Below the pieces are notes generated by a model. The model was not told the origin of the DNA. It was given only the letters and a program-made list of their open reading frames with translations, and made no database searches. Position numbers and translations under genes: made by a program. A stretch of DNA of 22,078 nucleotides. Origin: Larix sibirica. Its lineage: Eukaryota; Streptophyta; Pinopsida; Pinales; Pinaceae. Of this stretch, positions 1-9,224 are shown one piece after another. Within the stretch, counting starts at the first letter, position 1, and every line of letters starts with the position of its first letter. The stretch is from contig NWUY0300072636.1 of assembly GCA_004151065.3 (NCBI GenBank), forward strand, positions 1 through 22,078, read 5' to 3'.

Positions 1-59
1 AGGAGAGTGTTAATATGGAGTGAAATTGATAGGAGAGTGTTAATATGCAGTGAAATTTA
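1..59. repeat. Two-copy 30-bp tandem repeat at window edge
   Basis: Two consecutive 30-bp units, each beginning AGGAGAGTGTTAATATG, occupy 1-30 and 31-59. They differ at one internal position (GGAG against GCAG) and at the last few bases. Because the first unit starts at base 1, the array may continue to the left of the window. No coding role is visible. Confidence 0.85.
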
Positions 60-1021
60 AGTAATTATGAATAATGTTAAAAAATATATCAAAAATAGTT
101 AATAATAAGAAAGAAAATAATGGAAAGGTAAAAGATACAAAGAAAGATAATTGTTGTAAAATAATGTAATATTATAGAATGATGAGGTATTTTTCAAAGT
201 AGAGATTTTGTGGTATATTGTTGGACAATCAAGATTAAAAGAGCCTCTTCGTATGGGTTTTGTTTTGTTAATGGGAATAACTCTTTCTTTAATGGTAGTT
301 TGGTCTCGAGTAATCCTTGTTTTTTATTATGTTTTTGAAGTTAAATCTCATTTTGGCTAAAGTGGAATATAAATACTTCATGGTCAATAAGTTGACTTGT
401 AAATCAAATGTTTAGTGGCCTCCAGGCTTCGATCTGTAATAGATATGATGATTTTTTTCATATATATAATATTGATCTAAGTAATATGGGTACATGTACT
501 TGTGTGTTGGAATCTTTATACCAGATACTTGTTGCCTTACCCATGTATTCAAAATGTACCCATACGTGTACCCTATCATACCTTGCAACTCCTTGACATA
601 CCTCATTATACTTTGGGATAATATGGAGATGTACCCAAATATTAGTTACATCCAACCATTCAAAAGTTATTTTAATAAAAAAAAAAACCTGAGAAGATTG
701 TGTTTAAGGTGGACCTAGCAGTTAAAACCTAAAAATAAGTAGGATTTCCCCCTTTATACCTTCAATCATATTTTCATGCTAAATTTTGCATTTTTAGTTT
801 GGTTGTATGACATTGGAATAACAAAACAGAAAAAGAAGAGAGGACATAGCTATTGCATTGTTCATTGCAGGAAATCGGAGCCTACACTAGCAATTCAAGA
901 TTAAATGTTCTTCGTCATTATCAGCATTCTTCTCTCCTTGAGTCCTCACATTCCGATTTCATCAAGTTTAAAGTTTCATATTTTTCTATTTGTCATATCC
1001 ACACCATGTTTGGAAGTGGAG
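60..1021. other. A+T-rich non-coding DNA
   Basis: No credible gene is seen; the short open frames show no domain or motif. Between about 485 and 640 several GTACCC/GGGTAC-type words recur, and a 13-base word (CCTTGACATACCT) at 591-603 recurs at 1310-1322, next to more GTACCC words up to about 1385. This suggests two fragments of one dispersed repeat, of unknown class. Confidence 0.5.
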
Positions 1022-1185
1022 GAATGCCAATGTTCAATGTTGAATCATGAATGTTGATGTTCAACATTCCAACTTGAATGTCATGGTTTAACATTGAATC
1101 ATGAATGTCAATCGATGAATGGTGGACTTTGAATGTCAATGTTTAACATTGAATCATGAATGTCATTTGATGAATGGTGGTCGTT
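1022..1185. repeat. Three-copy ~54-bp minisatellite
   Basis: Three diverged units start at 1022, 1076 and 1131, so the period is 54-55 bp. Each begins GAATGYCA and carries the core TTGAATCATGAATGT; the last two also share GATGAATGGTGG. Within the first unit AATGTTGAA (1036-1044) and TTCAACATT (1060-1068) form a perfect 9-bp inverted repeat that could make a hairpin. Confidence 0.8.
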
Positions 1186-1782
1186 GGAAGGATTTGATTT
1201 TTTATTGTTTTAAATCTAAAAATGAACATGAATTATTAATCATTTACAATAATTATAGTTCTCTATTTTATTGTTATATTATTGTAAATATAAAATTCGA
1301 TACATGTACCCTTGACATACCTTCATCCACTATCTTGAAAAGTGTCAAAATCATACCTAGACATGTTCCACGTACCCGTGCCATAGCAACTTAGGTATTA
1401 ATTTACCCTTGTGCCTAGGTTCTTTTCCATTTTAAAATTTCTTACAAGATGCATGCTTTTGTTTTTTGTGAAGCAAGACATTGTTTTATGGACAAAGCAA
1501 GTCTCTTCTTTGGGCATTGGGCTAAAGGGTTCCATTTGCATTATGAATGGCTTTGATCAATTATGATATAGGTCATATTGGCCCACTACCCTTTCAAATT
1601 TTAGATAAAAATGATCGCATGGCCATTAGTAATACTCTAAGTAGGTTTATTACCATGGGTCCTTTGAATGGGGCTAAGTCAAGTGCTTCCATTATTTGAC
1701 CAGGGAAAATTTTAGGGGCGAAATTTAGCCCATGGGCTAAGATTTGACCTTTTTTTTCCCAAAAATATTCACCAATTTCCAT

Positions 1783-1980
1783 TTTTTCTTAAATTGATTC
1801 GCTCAAATTCTATGTGGTAGTTTTTTTACTCTAAAAATCGTTGTAGTTGGGCAGAAACTATATAAAATCCTTAGAAATTTGAATATTTTTACAAAAATAT
1901 CACGCAACATTTTATNTTTCTGTTTTTTTTTCTAAATTGATTCGCCCAAATTTTACAAGGTTTTTACACTTAAAGAAAAT
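1783..1980. repeat. Diverged ~58-bp direct repeat, 143 bp apart
   Basis: The stretch from about 1783 to 1840 and that from about 1926 to 1980 both run T-rich tract, AAATTGATTCGCYCAAATT, then a T-rich stretch and an A-rich end. The offset is 143 bp, measured between the AAATTGATTCG words at 1791 and 1934. They are probably an old segmental duplication; no coding content is seen. Confidence 0.6.
1916..1916. other. Ambiguous base (n)
   Basis: A single unresolved base sits inside a T-rich stretch. It lies in non-coding DNA and affects no feature called here. Confidence 0.95.
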
Positions 1981-3054
1981 TATTGATCCTTAAAATTTTC
2001 CATGTATTTGACTGTACATCAATGTTAACTTGAGCAAGGGGTTCCTTGGTTAAATCACATTGGAGTATGAGTATTGTAGTTGGTTGAAAGTATTAGATGG
2101 TTGGCATATAACTTCGTGTTATTGGAATTGCATCGAACAAGGCCACCTAGCAGCTTCTTCACAAAAGGTAAATTATTTTTAGTCAAAAAATAAAAGAAAT
2201 TGTTAACCCACTTAGTGGAAAGAGTTAATCATTGAACACCTTGGTGTGGAAGTAGTTAAGCAACAAGTTGGCCCAATATTGGTTGACACTATACATGTTT
2301 CAAAACCGATTGGTATGCTAGATGACCTTATTTTTCCCCATGGGGGTGTCATAGGTGAAATAAAACGAATAATTTGTAGAAAGAAAAGGAAAAGGCTATA
2401 TCGACATAGAGTTAATCGAATTGTAGTGAAGAACACCTCATATTTTATTAGCTTTAAAACAACCTATTTTGGAGTATGATGAGAAAAGTTAGATTGGAAT
2501 TATGAAGAACAAGGAAAATAAGGGAAACTCTATGGATTGTATGACCTTCCACTGAAAGAATAAGAAGAAATTTATCATCCTACCACTAACGAGTTGCCTA
2601 AGTAGAATATGAATGTAAGATGTCTTATGGCCGTGCCTTGTTTCTTCTGCAAATCTCATGCAAAAATCAACACATAAATATCATCTCTGATGTTTGTTTG
2701 ACTTAGTTTGGGGGTCAATAGTTGAATATCAATCGTGATCAGCAAGCAAGATAGTCTAATATGGGATATTACAATGAAGCATATATATCTTGCATGGTAC
2801 AAAAGCACCCTTCAATTAAACAACTACGACGAAGTTATTTATTTTACCAAAATCACTTAAAACTTACATCTTGTTCCAATTAGATGCAACAATTCTCATA
2901 TGTCAATGTAAAGACTCAAAGAAAAACAAACATTCACATAAACAATATTTAACTTTGATAATAAAAAAATAACAACACCTTCACTTCACTCACTAACCAA
3001 ATTTAACTTATTGTATATCTTTTATTTATATATAATAATCACATACTTAACATC
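1981..3054. other. A+T-rich DNA without a recognised gene
   Basis: I see no supported gene. A 77-codon open frame at 2246-2479 has a lysine/arginine-rich tail and matches no family I can name. The region ends abruptly near 3055, where composition switches to the G-rich 5' end of LINE-A. Confidence 0.5.
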
Positions 3055-3513
3055 TAGAGAGGTGGGGGGAGTCGGTGCTCATGGCGGTGGAGTAGGGTTT
3101 GGACGGGGGCTTACAGTCTGGTAGCCTGGTCCTGGCCGGCCTGGTAGGCCTGTAGTTTGGGCTTGGCTGGTCTTCTTGGCAGGTCATCGCGTCTGATATG
3201 GGGTTTGTGTGGTTTTCTTTTTCGGTCCTTGTCCCTGTGTCGGTTGACCCTTCTTTGCAGCCTGGGGTGGTAGTTCTTTGGACGTCTCTCTTGTGTTTTT
3301 GAACAGATCCTAGGACTGGAGTCAAGTTTGTCACCTTTGGAAAACCTAGTACCAACCAGTATAATACAATGGGAAGTTTTTTTTCTAACTCCGGGATCTG
3401 TTTATTTTCTGCTTTGTTTATTCTGTGGTTTGTTTGTCTTAGGTTGTCCTGTTGTCGTTTCTTGAGCTTCCCTTGTCAGTTTCTGTGTAGACTTTTGATG
3501 GTTTTTTTGTGTG
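3055..3513 (+). promoter_or_regulatory. LINE-A 5' UTR / presumed internal promoter
   Basis: About 460 bases separate the left border from the ORF1 ATG. The first part is G-rich (GAGGTGGGGGG near the border); the last 130 bases are T-rich with several TTTG words. In the ORF1 frame a TGA at 3496-3498 closes the frame just upstream of the ATG. LINEs carry their promoter inside the 5' UTR; that this stretch does so is inferred from its position only. Confidence 0.5.
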
Positions 3514-5112
3514 ATGGGTACTTCTGATGGCGTGCATCTTGTGGATGGTGGGGTTTCCGCTTATCAAGGAGGTACTAGGCCACCCTTATTTCGGACAAAC
3601 CCACTAGTGGCGGTAGAGGTTGACCCTTGGCCGGTTTCTCAAGTCCTCGGTAGCCCTCAATTCGAAGCTAGGGTTTTCTCTGGACAAAAGGGCTCGCTGT
3701 CCCCTCCTCGGTGGCCTGCTTGTGCGGTGGAAGAGTCTTCGTTGTCGGCTAAGGGGTCGGCAGGTATCCAGTTTTCTAAAGCCCGGAAGGGAAGACCTTT
3801 ATGTGTCCTTGGTAAGGATGTAACCTTCGACATGGTTACGACACTAAGCAAGCGTGCCCTTATCGGTAAGTTCGAATATTTGAAACCCTCCAGAGCGGAA
3901 GTCTTGTCTTGGGTAAGGCTGAAGTGGAAGGGTATTGTTAGGAATATTCCTCGGATTTTACAACTTGCTAACAACTGGTTTCTCTTTTTATTTCTTTCGG
4001 AGGATGATAGGATTGCTGTGGAAACTCGTTACTGGATTTTGGGCTTGGGTTCTCTGGTATTAGAGCGGTGGCATTCGGCATTTGACCCTCGGAAAGAATC
4101 CCTGAAGCGGAGGCACTTATGGGTGGTCCTTCCTGATTTCCCTCTTCAATGGTGGAATTTCCAGGGTTTCTCAGAGGTGGCTAAGACAATTGGTCATCTT
4201 ATTCTGTTGGAGGAGGATACCCTTGTGGGCTCTGAGAGGAACTCAACACGCATGCTGGTGGACATTGATTGTAGTGAGGTCCTCCCAGCTGAGCTGGAAA
4301 TTGTCTGGGACGGAGGCTCCTTTATCCAGCTTCTGGATTATTGGAAGGTGTCGTTTTGTTGTTTCAAGTGCAAAGGTTTGGGACATTCCCGTGAAAATTG
4401 CTCTCACTCCCGCCAGTCATCTCCGAAGGTGCCTTCTCCCAAGGTCATGACTGCTTCGGAAGGAGATGAGGATTTGCTTCAGTGTAATCTTCCCTTGGAC
4501 TCTGGTTCTGCGAGGGAAGTTCTTGGTATGTTTCACAAACTCTTGCCTACTCTTGCTAAGTTTTTAACTTTACAGGAAATTGTCGAATCTTTGAATGTGG
4601 TGAGTCCTGCGGTTTCTTCTTGCCCCATCTCTTTTGGTTCCCTGCCTCCTTTCTTGACTCCTATTTCGGGAGGGGCTGTTTCTCATGACCTAGAAGAGTC
4701 TCGTCCTACGGATTCCCCCCTGATTGTCTTTGGGTGCAATTCTTTAGGTATTGTGCTCTCTCCCTCCTCTCTTTCTGACCATGGTGATGATGCCCAGCAG
4801 GTGAACTTTTCTTTGTTTCAGGATTCGCCTTCCTTATAGCCTCTTCCTATTTTTTCGGCGAATGATTTGGGGGATGAAGGGGTTTTACCCATTTCCTCTA
4901 TTATGAGAGGGAATGTAATGGTTCGCAAGCCCCGGCGTACTAAGAAACAGCTGGCCAGGTCTGGGGAGCCCTTCCCTCCTTGTTATGATAATTTATTGTC
5001 CCCCTCAATCGACTCTAGTCTGGGTAGTCAGCCTCCTGGGGTTTGTTCTCCTACTTCACCTAATTTGGCCCTTAGAGCATGCAAGGCCTCCCTTCTTGTT
5101 CCTCCATGTTGA
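3514..5112 (+). pseudogene. LINE-A ORF1: DUF4283 / CCHC RNA-binding gag-like protein
   Basis: ORF1 protein is expected to bind the element RNA and form the RNP that carries ORF2 protein. ATG 3514 is the first in-frame ATG after a stop at 3496. The frame is open for 441 codons to TAG 4837-4839, then open again in the same frame to TGA 5110-5112, so the original protein was probably about 533 residues with one nonsense mutation. Residues 105-250 match the plant DUF4283 pattern: RALIGKF, then an ERWHSAFDPR block, then a WVVLPDFPLQWW block. A perfect CX2CX4HX4C zinc knuckle follows (C283, C286, H291, C296; nt 4360-4401), preceded by an FIQLLDYWKV segment typical of the linker. The tail is Ser/Pro-rich and ends with a basic cluster (VRKPRRTKKQ) beyond the stop. 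The last bases overlap the ORF2 start. Confidence 0.9.
5106..5112 (+). promoter_or_regulatory. ORF1 stop / ORF2 start overlap (ATGTTGA)
   Basis: The ORF2 ATG at 5106-5108 lies just upstream of the ORF1 TGA at 5110-5112, giving a 7-base overlap. An earlier in-frame ATG exists at 5079, but 5106 fits better: the next residues (LISSFNICGL) match the start of LINE endonucleases. The arrangement suggests termination-reinitiation of translation; that is an inference. Confidence 0.65.
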
Positions 5113-5888
5113 TCTCCTCTTTCAATATCTGTGGCCTTTGCAGCGGGCCCAAGCGAGCTGCGCTTAAATCTTTTTTGGATACTTATAAACCAGCAGTTCT
5201 ATTTCTTCAGGAGATTATGCTTTCGGCGGTCGATGCGCTTCAATTTTTCCTTCGCTTAAAACTTAGTTGGAGGGCCTCGACGGTTGATTCTTTTGGACTT
5301 TATGGGGGCTTGCTTACGGCCTGGAACCTCGAGGTTGCTAATTTGAGGTCATTCCATTCTTGTGCAGGTATTCTCTCGGTCGGGAACCTGAGGGGTTTTG
5401 ATCGACCGATCTGCCTCCTTAATGTTTATGCCCCTTATTCAAACCGACGGTCTTTTGGGGATCGTGTTTCTGCTGATGGTCTTTCACTAGATTCGAACCT
5501 TATCCTGGGGGGTGACCTTAATCTGACCCTTTCTGAAGTAGAGGTTTGGGGTGCGGGCAGGACTCTGGATCCTCTTATGGAGTACTTTTCTGACCTCTTT
5601 AGTAATGCTGATTTGGTGGATGTTGTGCCTCCTAAACTTGTCTCGACCTGGTCGAATGGGAGAACTGGCAGGGCCGGTATTTCGAAATGTTTGGACAGGT
5701 TTTTTATGGCGGATGATCTTTGCTCTTCCATTGGCAGGTTTCGTTCTTGGTCCTTCTCTACTGGATTCTCTGATCATAAGGTAGTCTCCCTGCGATTGGA
5801 TTTTGAGGTGAATGTTGGGATCTTCCCTTTCAAGTTCAATCCGATTTGGTTAGGTGATGAGGAATTCAATGATCTTGTTAAGTCTGTC
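5106..5888 (+). other. LINE-A ORF2 endonuclease (APE-like) domain
   Basis: This is an exonuclease-endonuclease-phosphatase fold domain, which nicks target DNA to prime reverse transcription. Visible motifs are FNICGL (N7), FLQEIM (metal-binding E36), LLNVYAPY, GGDLNL (GAC at 5514, AAT at 5520), a CLDRFF segment, and the terminal SDH (5769-5777) with the catalytic His. All the usual active-site residues I can identify are intact. The frame is closed 37 codons after SDH by TAG 5889-5891. Confidence 0.9.
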
Positions 5889-6392
5889 TAGGCGGATTGT
5901 GAAAGTCGGTTTATCAGAACCCCTCTGTATGTGTTATCTATGAAGTTGGGCTATCTTCGGATGATGGTCTGTAAGTGGGAAAAACGTAAGAAGGTCGAAA
6001 ATAAAAAGAGGTTGGCTGATATTGATGAGGAGTTGCAACGTGCTTCACTGGAGGTCGAGGCTTCGGCTTTTAATTAGGGGATTATTAGCAAAGTTTGTGA
6101 GCTTGAATTGGCAAAATCTTCGTTGTTGCTGCAGCTTGAGGAGACTTGGTGGCAAAAGAGTCGGGCGACTTGGGTTCAGTCAAGTGATTCTAACACTAAG
6201 TTTTTCCACCGGTATGCCAATCATTGGAGGGTTATTAATTATGTTTGGGAGGTGACTGGTGCTCATGGGTAGTCTATATCGGCTCAAGATCAGCTCTGCG
6301 ATGCTGCGGTTAGACACTTTAAATATATTTATCGAAAAAATTCCAAAGGCAATATTGAGGATCAACTTAAAATTATTCAGCTATTCCCTAGG

Positions 6393-7335
6393 ATGTTTGA
6401 TGATGAAGCGGGTGTAGATATTGGAAGGCCGGTTAGTGAATCGGAGGTAATGAGTACGCTGAAATTGTTCTCGAAGGATAAGTCTCTGGGTCCAGGCGGG
6501 TGGATTGTAGAATTCTATCTGCACTTCTTTCCTTTGTTTGGAAAGGATATTACTGTTGCGATGGAGGAATCTCGCTCTAAAGCACGCATCCCATCGGCAC
6601 TTAATGAGACTTATCTTACTTTGGTTCCTAAGGTGGACAAGCCATTGAATTTCAGGGATTTTCGGTCGATTTCTCTATGTAATCTCCTGTATAAGCTTAT
6701 TTCTAAAGTCATTGATGAAAGAATCAAGCCATACTTGGCAGCGGGTATCTCTGAGGAACAATTTGCCTTCTTAAAAAATCGTCAACTGTTGGATGCTGTG
6801 GGATTAGCCCAGGAGGGGCTTCACTCCATTGCTCATAAAAAATTGGCTGCCTTGGTCTTAAAAGTTGATCTGGTTAAAGCTTACGACAGGCTTGATTGGA
6901 CCTTCATTCGGTTCATCTTTCTGCACATTGGTATCCCTCTAGACACGATGAACTGGGTTATGGCCTGTGTTACGATTGCTCACTATTCTGTCTTAGTGAA
7001 TGGCTCGTCGATGGATGTCTTTGCTGGGGATAGGGGGTTATGCCAAGGATGCCCCCTTTCTCCCTATCTTTTTATCCTAGCTAGTGAAGGGCTTAGTTTG
7101 CTGGTCTATGATGCTCGAAGGAAAGGTGTAATTAAAGGTATCAAGGTGGCGCCGTCCATGTTTCTTACACATTTGCTATTCGTGGATGATGTGTTGTTCT
7201 TTGGCGTTGGTTATCTAGTGGAGTGGCATCAGTTTAAGAATATATTGGAGTGCTTTTGTAATGCTGCAGGGCTGGAAATCAGTCCTAGTAAATCCACCAT
7301 CCTACATCACGACATTGAGTCAGGGTTTGTTGTCC
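6393..7335 (+). other. LINE-A ORF2 reverse transcriptase core
   Basis: This is the RVT_1-type palm and fingers, which makes cDNA from the element RNA. Motif A is KVDLVKAYDRLDW (Asp codon 6867-6869). The conserved PLSP box follows within GLCQGCPLSPYLF. Motif C is FVDD (Asp codons 7185 and 7188), followed by GLEISPSKS. The catalytic Asp triad is intact. The residue before QG is Cys (TGC, 7041-7043), where plant LINEs usually have Arg; this is one C-to-T step from CGC. An upstream segment, TWVQSSDSNTKFFHRYANHW (about 6168-6227), matches the conserved region between endonuclease and RT. Confidence 0.93.
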
Positions 7336-8274
7336 CAGATTGGTGACTTGCTTCCATATCAAAATTTTGAGATGATGAGAGGCTTCAGATATCTCGGTTA
7401 TTTTCTTAAACCGTATGGCCTTCGGTGTGCAGATTGGCATTGGCTTATTAAGAAAGTAAGGAGGCGGATATCTGGATGGGGCTTCAAATACCTTTCGTTG
7501 GGAGGTAGACATACTTTGGTATGTGCAGTTCTTCAATGCATTTCGGTTTTTTGGTTTTCGCTTTTTATTGTTCCTGCATCCATCCTTCTTGCTCTTAGAA
7601 GATTATTTGTGAATTTCCTGTGGAATGGTGCTGGTGGTGACCGCCATTAGCATCTAGTGGCTTGGCATTTGATTGCTCGGCCTAAGCGTATCAATGGCCG
7701 GGGTATTAAAGAGCTGAAAAGCTTTAATCCTTCACTTGTGGCCAAGTCTTGCTGGAGATGTTTTACGGAGCCTGGTCTGTGGGGTAGGGTGATCAAAGCT
7801 AAGTATTTGGGCAGGCTATCTTTTCCCCTCTGGCTTCGTTCTGGTAATTGGACGTCCCAGGGCTCTCTTATTTGGTGAAGTTTTAAGAAAGCATTCCATA
7901 TTATCAATGCGAGGTTGTGCTGGTCGGTGGGGAGAGGCACACAAGTTTTCATGGGTATTGATCCAATTGCTAGTTTTGGTTTGGACTTTCGGTTGGATTC
8001 TGATTTGATCCGTGTGCTTCATTCTTAGAATCTTTATGTGCTTCATCAGGCTTGTCACCCTTCGATGGATGGTTCCATCCGTTGGAAGTCAGCTGCGGAC
8101 TTAGGACTTGATCCTCCTATGGCTGCCAAATGGAACAAGTATATCTTTCTTCTTAATGAGTCCGATATCTTCTTATCGCAGGAAGAGGATGTTTTACGTT
8201 GGGGCTATAACTCTGCTGATGGTTATGTTACAGCACATCTGGCCTATTTATATATGATGGATCTAGCCAATGAG

Positions 8275-8520
8275 GTTGGTGGTCATCAGTTATTTGAGAA
8301 GATTTGGAATCTGAAGTGTGTCCCCAAAATCTGCTGTTTCCTTTGGTTGGCATTGAATAATAGAATTTTGATCTAGAGCAATCTGTGTAGAAGGGGTATT
8401 CACGACCCTGGCAGATGTGTTTTTTGTATGAACCGGAATGAAGATGTTGACCATGTTTTTGGGCATTGTCCTTATTTTGGAAGATTGTGGGACATGTTAC
8501 AGTCTTCCCTGGGATTTCAT
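8275..8520 (+). other. LINE-A ORF2 zf-RVT zinc-binding domain
   Basis: The segment from FEKIWNLKCVPKICCFLWLA to the CX2C...H...C cluster matches the zinc-binding domain found after plant RTs. The ligands are Cys 8416, Cys 8425, His 8452 and Cys 8467, all intact. TAG 8374-8376 interrupts it; the matching codon in LINE-B is TGG (Trp), so this stop is a direct G-to-A product. Confidence 0.8.
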
Positions 8521-8780
8521 TTCAAGTGGACGGGGCTCCCGCTAGCTAGTTTTTTAAGGAAGTGGTTGGATTCGCATATCTTCGACCCAACTCTTTTAGG
8601 GGTTACTGTGTGAGAGCTTTGGAAAGCTCGGAATGGCGTCATCTTCAGGGACTACCATATCACTTTGCCCATTTTATCTGCTCGTATTGCTGGATACTTC
8701 AGAACTATCCTTACTTCTGGCAACCCATCTCGTCGTAGAACTGTTCAGCATGTGGAGAATGATTATTGTTTTCCGGTTGG

Positions 8781-9224
8781 TTTTTCGATGGCGCAACCCA
8801 AAATGGTATCTGTGGTGCGGGTGGAGTCTTAAAAGTGGACCAGCATGTGCATTATTCTTTCCAATTTGGTGTTGGCCGAGGCAGCAATATGCATTCAGAG
8901 CTGATAGCCCTTTGGGGCCTACTGTACTTGGTGAGTTCTTTGGGCCTTCCTTGTTTGTGTATCTTTGATGACTCGCATGTTATTATAAATTGGGCTAAAG
9001 GGGAATGCGGTCTCTCTTCCTTAGTACTGCGAGGGTGGATGAGTAGAGTGCATTCTCTTATTTCTCGCTTCCATACTCTATCATTCTCTCATATTTATCG
9101 CGAGTTTAATATGGAAGCTGATAAACTCTCTAAGCTTGCCTTGGGGGATATGGCTGGTTCCATCTTGGTTCAGAAATTCTGTGATGGAGTCCTTGCAGAT
9201 TTGCATAATCTGGACATTGTCTAG
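8781..9224 (+). other. LINE-A ORF2 C-terminal RNase H domain
   Basis: This RVT_3-type RNase H would remove RNA from the RNA:DNA hybrid. The four acidic residues are all visible: FFDGA (Asp 8787), HSEL (Glu 8898), IFDDS (Asp 8967) and MEAD (Asp 9120). A subset of plant L1 lineages is known to have gained an RNase H like this, resembling the archaeal type. It follows a one-base loss in the T run at 8781-8785. The frame stays open to TAG 9222-9224. Confidence 0.88.

Larger units (their letters stand above)
5106..9224 (+). pseudogene. LINE-A ORF2: endonuclease - reverse transcriptase - zf-RVT - RNase H polyprotein
   Basis: ORF2 encodes the retrotransposition enzyme. The first frame runs from 5106 to about 7330, with stops at TAG 5889, TAG 6075 and TAG 6270. 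A +1 shift near 7322-7335 then moves the reading to the next frame, because the downstream block LLSQIGDLLPYQNFE continues the protein. That frame runs to about 8780, with stops at TAG 7648, TGA 7876, TAG 8026, TAG 8374 and TGA 8611. A missing base in the T run at 8781-8785 returns the reading to the first frame, where RNase H ends at TAG 9222-9224. The total is about 1,370 codons, a normal size for plant L1 ORF2. All eight stops are TAG or TGA, none TAA. The domains are listed separately. Every domain in the expected order is present, so the family call is firm; the protein itself cannot be made. Confidence 0.92.

Noticed and set aside
1727-1740. Perfect 14-bp palindrome TAGCCCATGGGCTA
   Set aside because: Isolated, with no neighbouring gene or promoter; it may be chance.
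2246-2479. 77-codon open frame with a VSKPIGMLDDL segment, faintly like a retrotransposon protease
   Set aside because: No DTG/DSG active site and no neighbouring pol motifs; the resemblance is too weak to call.
3047-3355. 102-codon minus-strand open frame over the LINE-A 5' UTR
   Set aside because: No motif; it lies in G+C-rich non-coding sequence, where long frames arise by chance.
5435-5777. Two minus-strand frames of 96-98 codons
   Set aside because: They lie opposite the endonuclease domain and are shadows of it.
6022-6255. 77-codon + frame within ORF2
   Set aside because: It is out of phase with ORF2; the true frame across this stretch reads a conserved LINE linker with two TAG stops.
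7261-7346. Programmed frameshift between the two ORF2 frames of LINE-A
   Set aside because: No slippery heptamer or clear downstream pseudoknot was seen, and the element has other disabling mutations; a plain indel is simpler.
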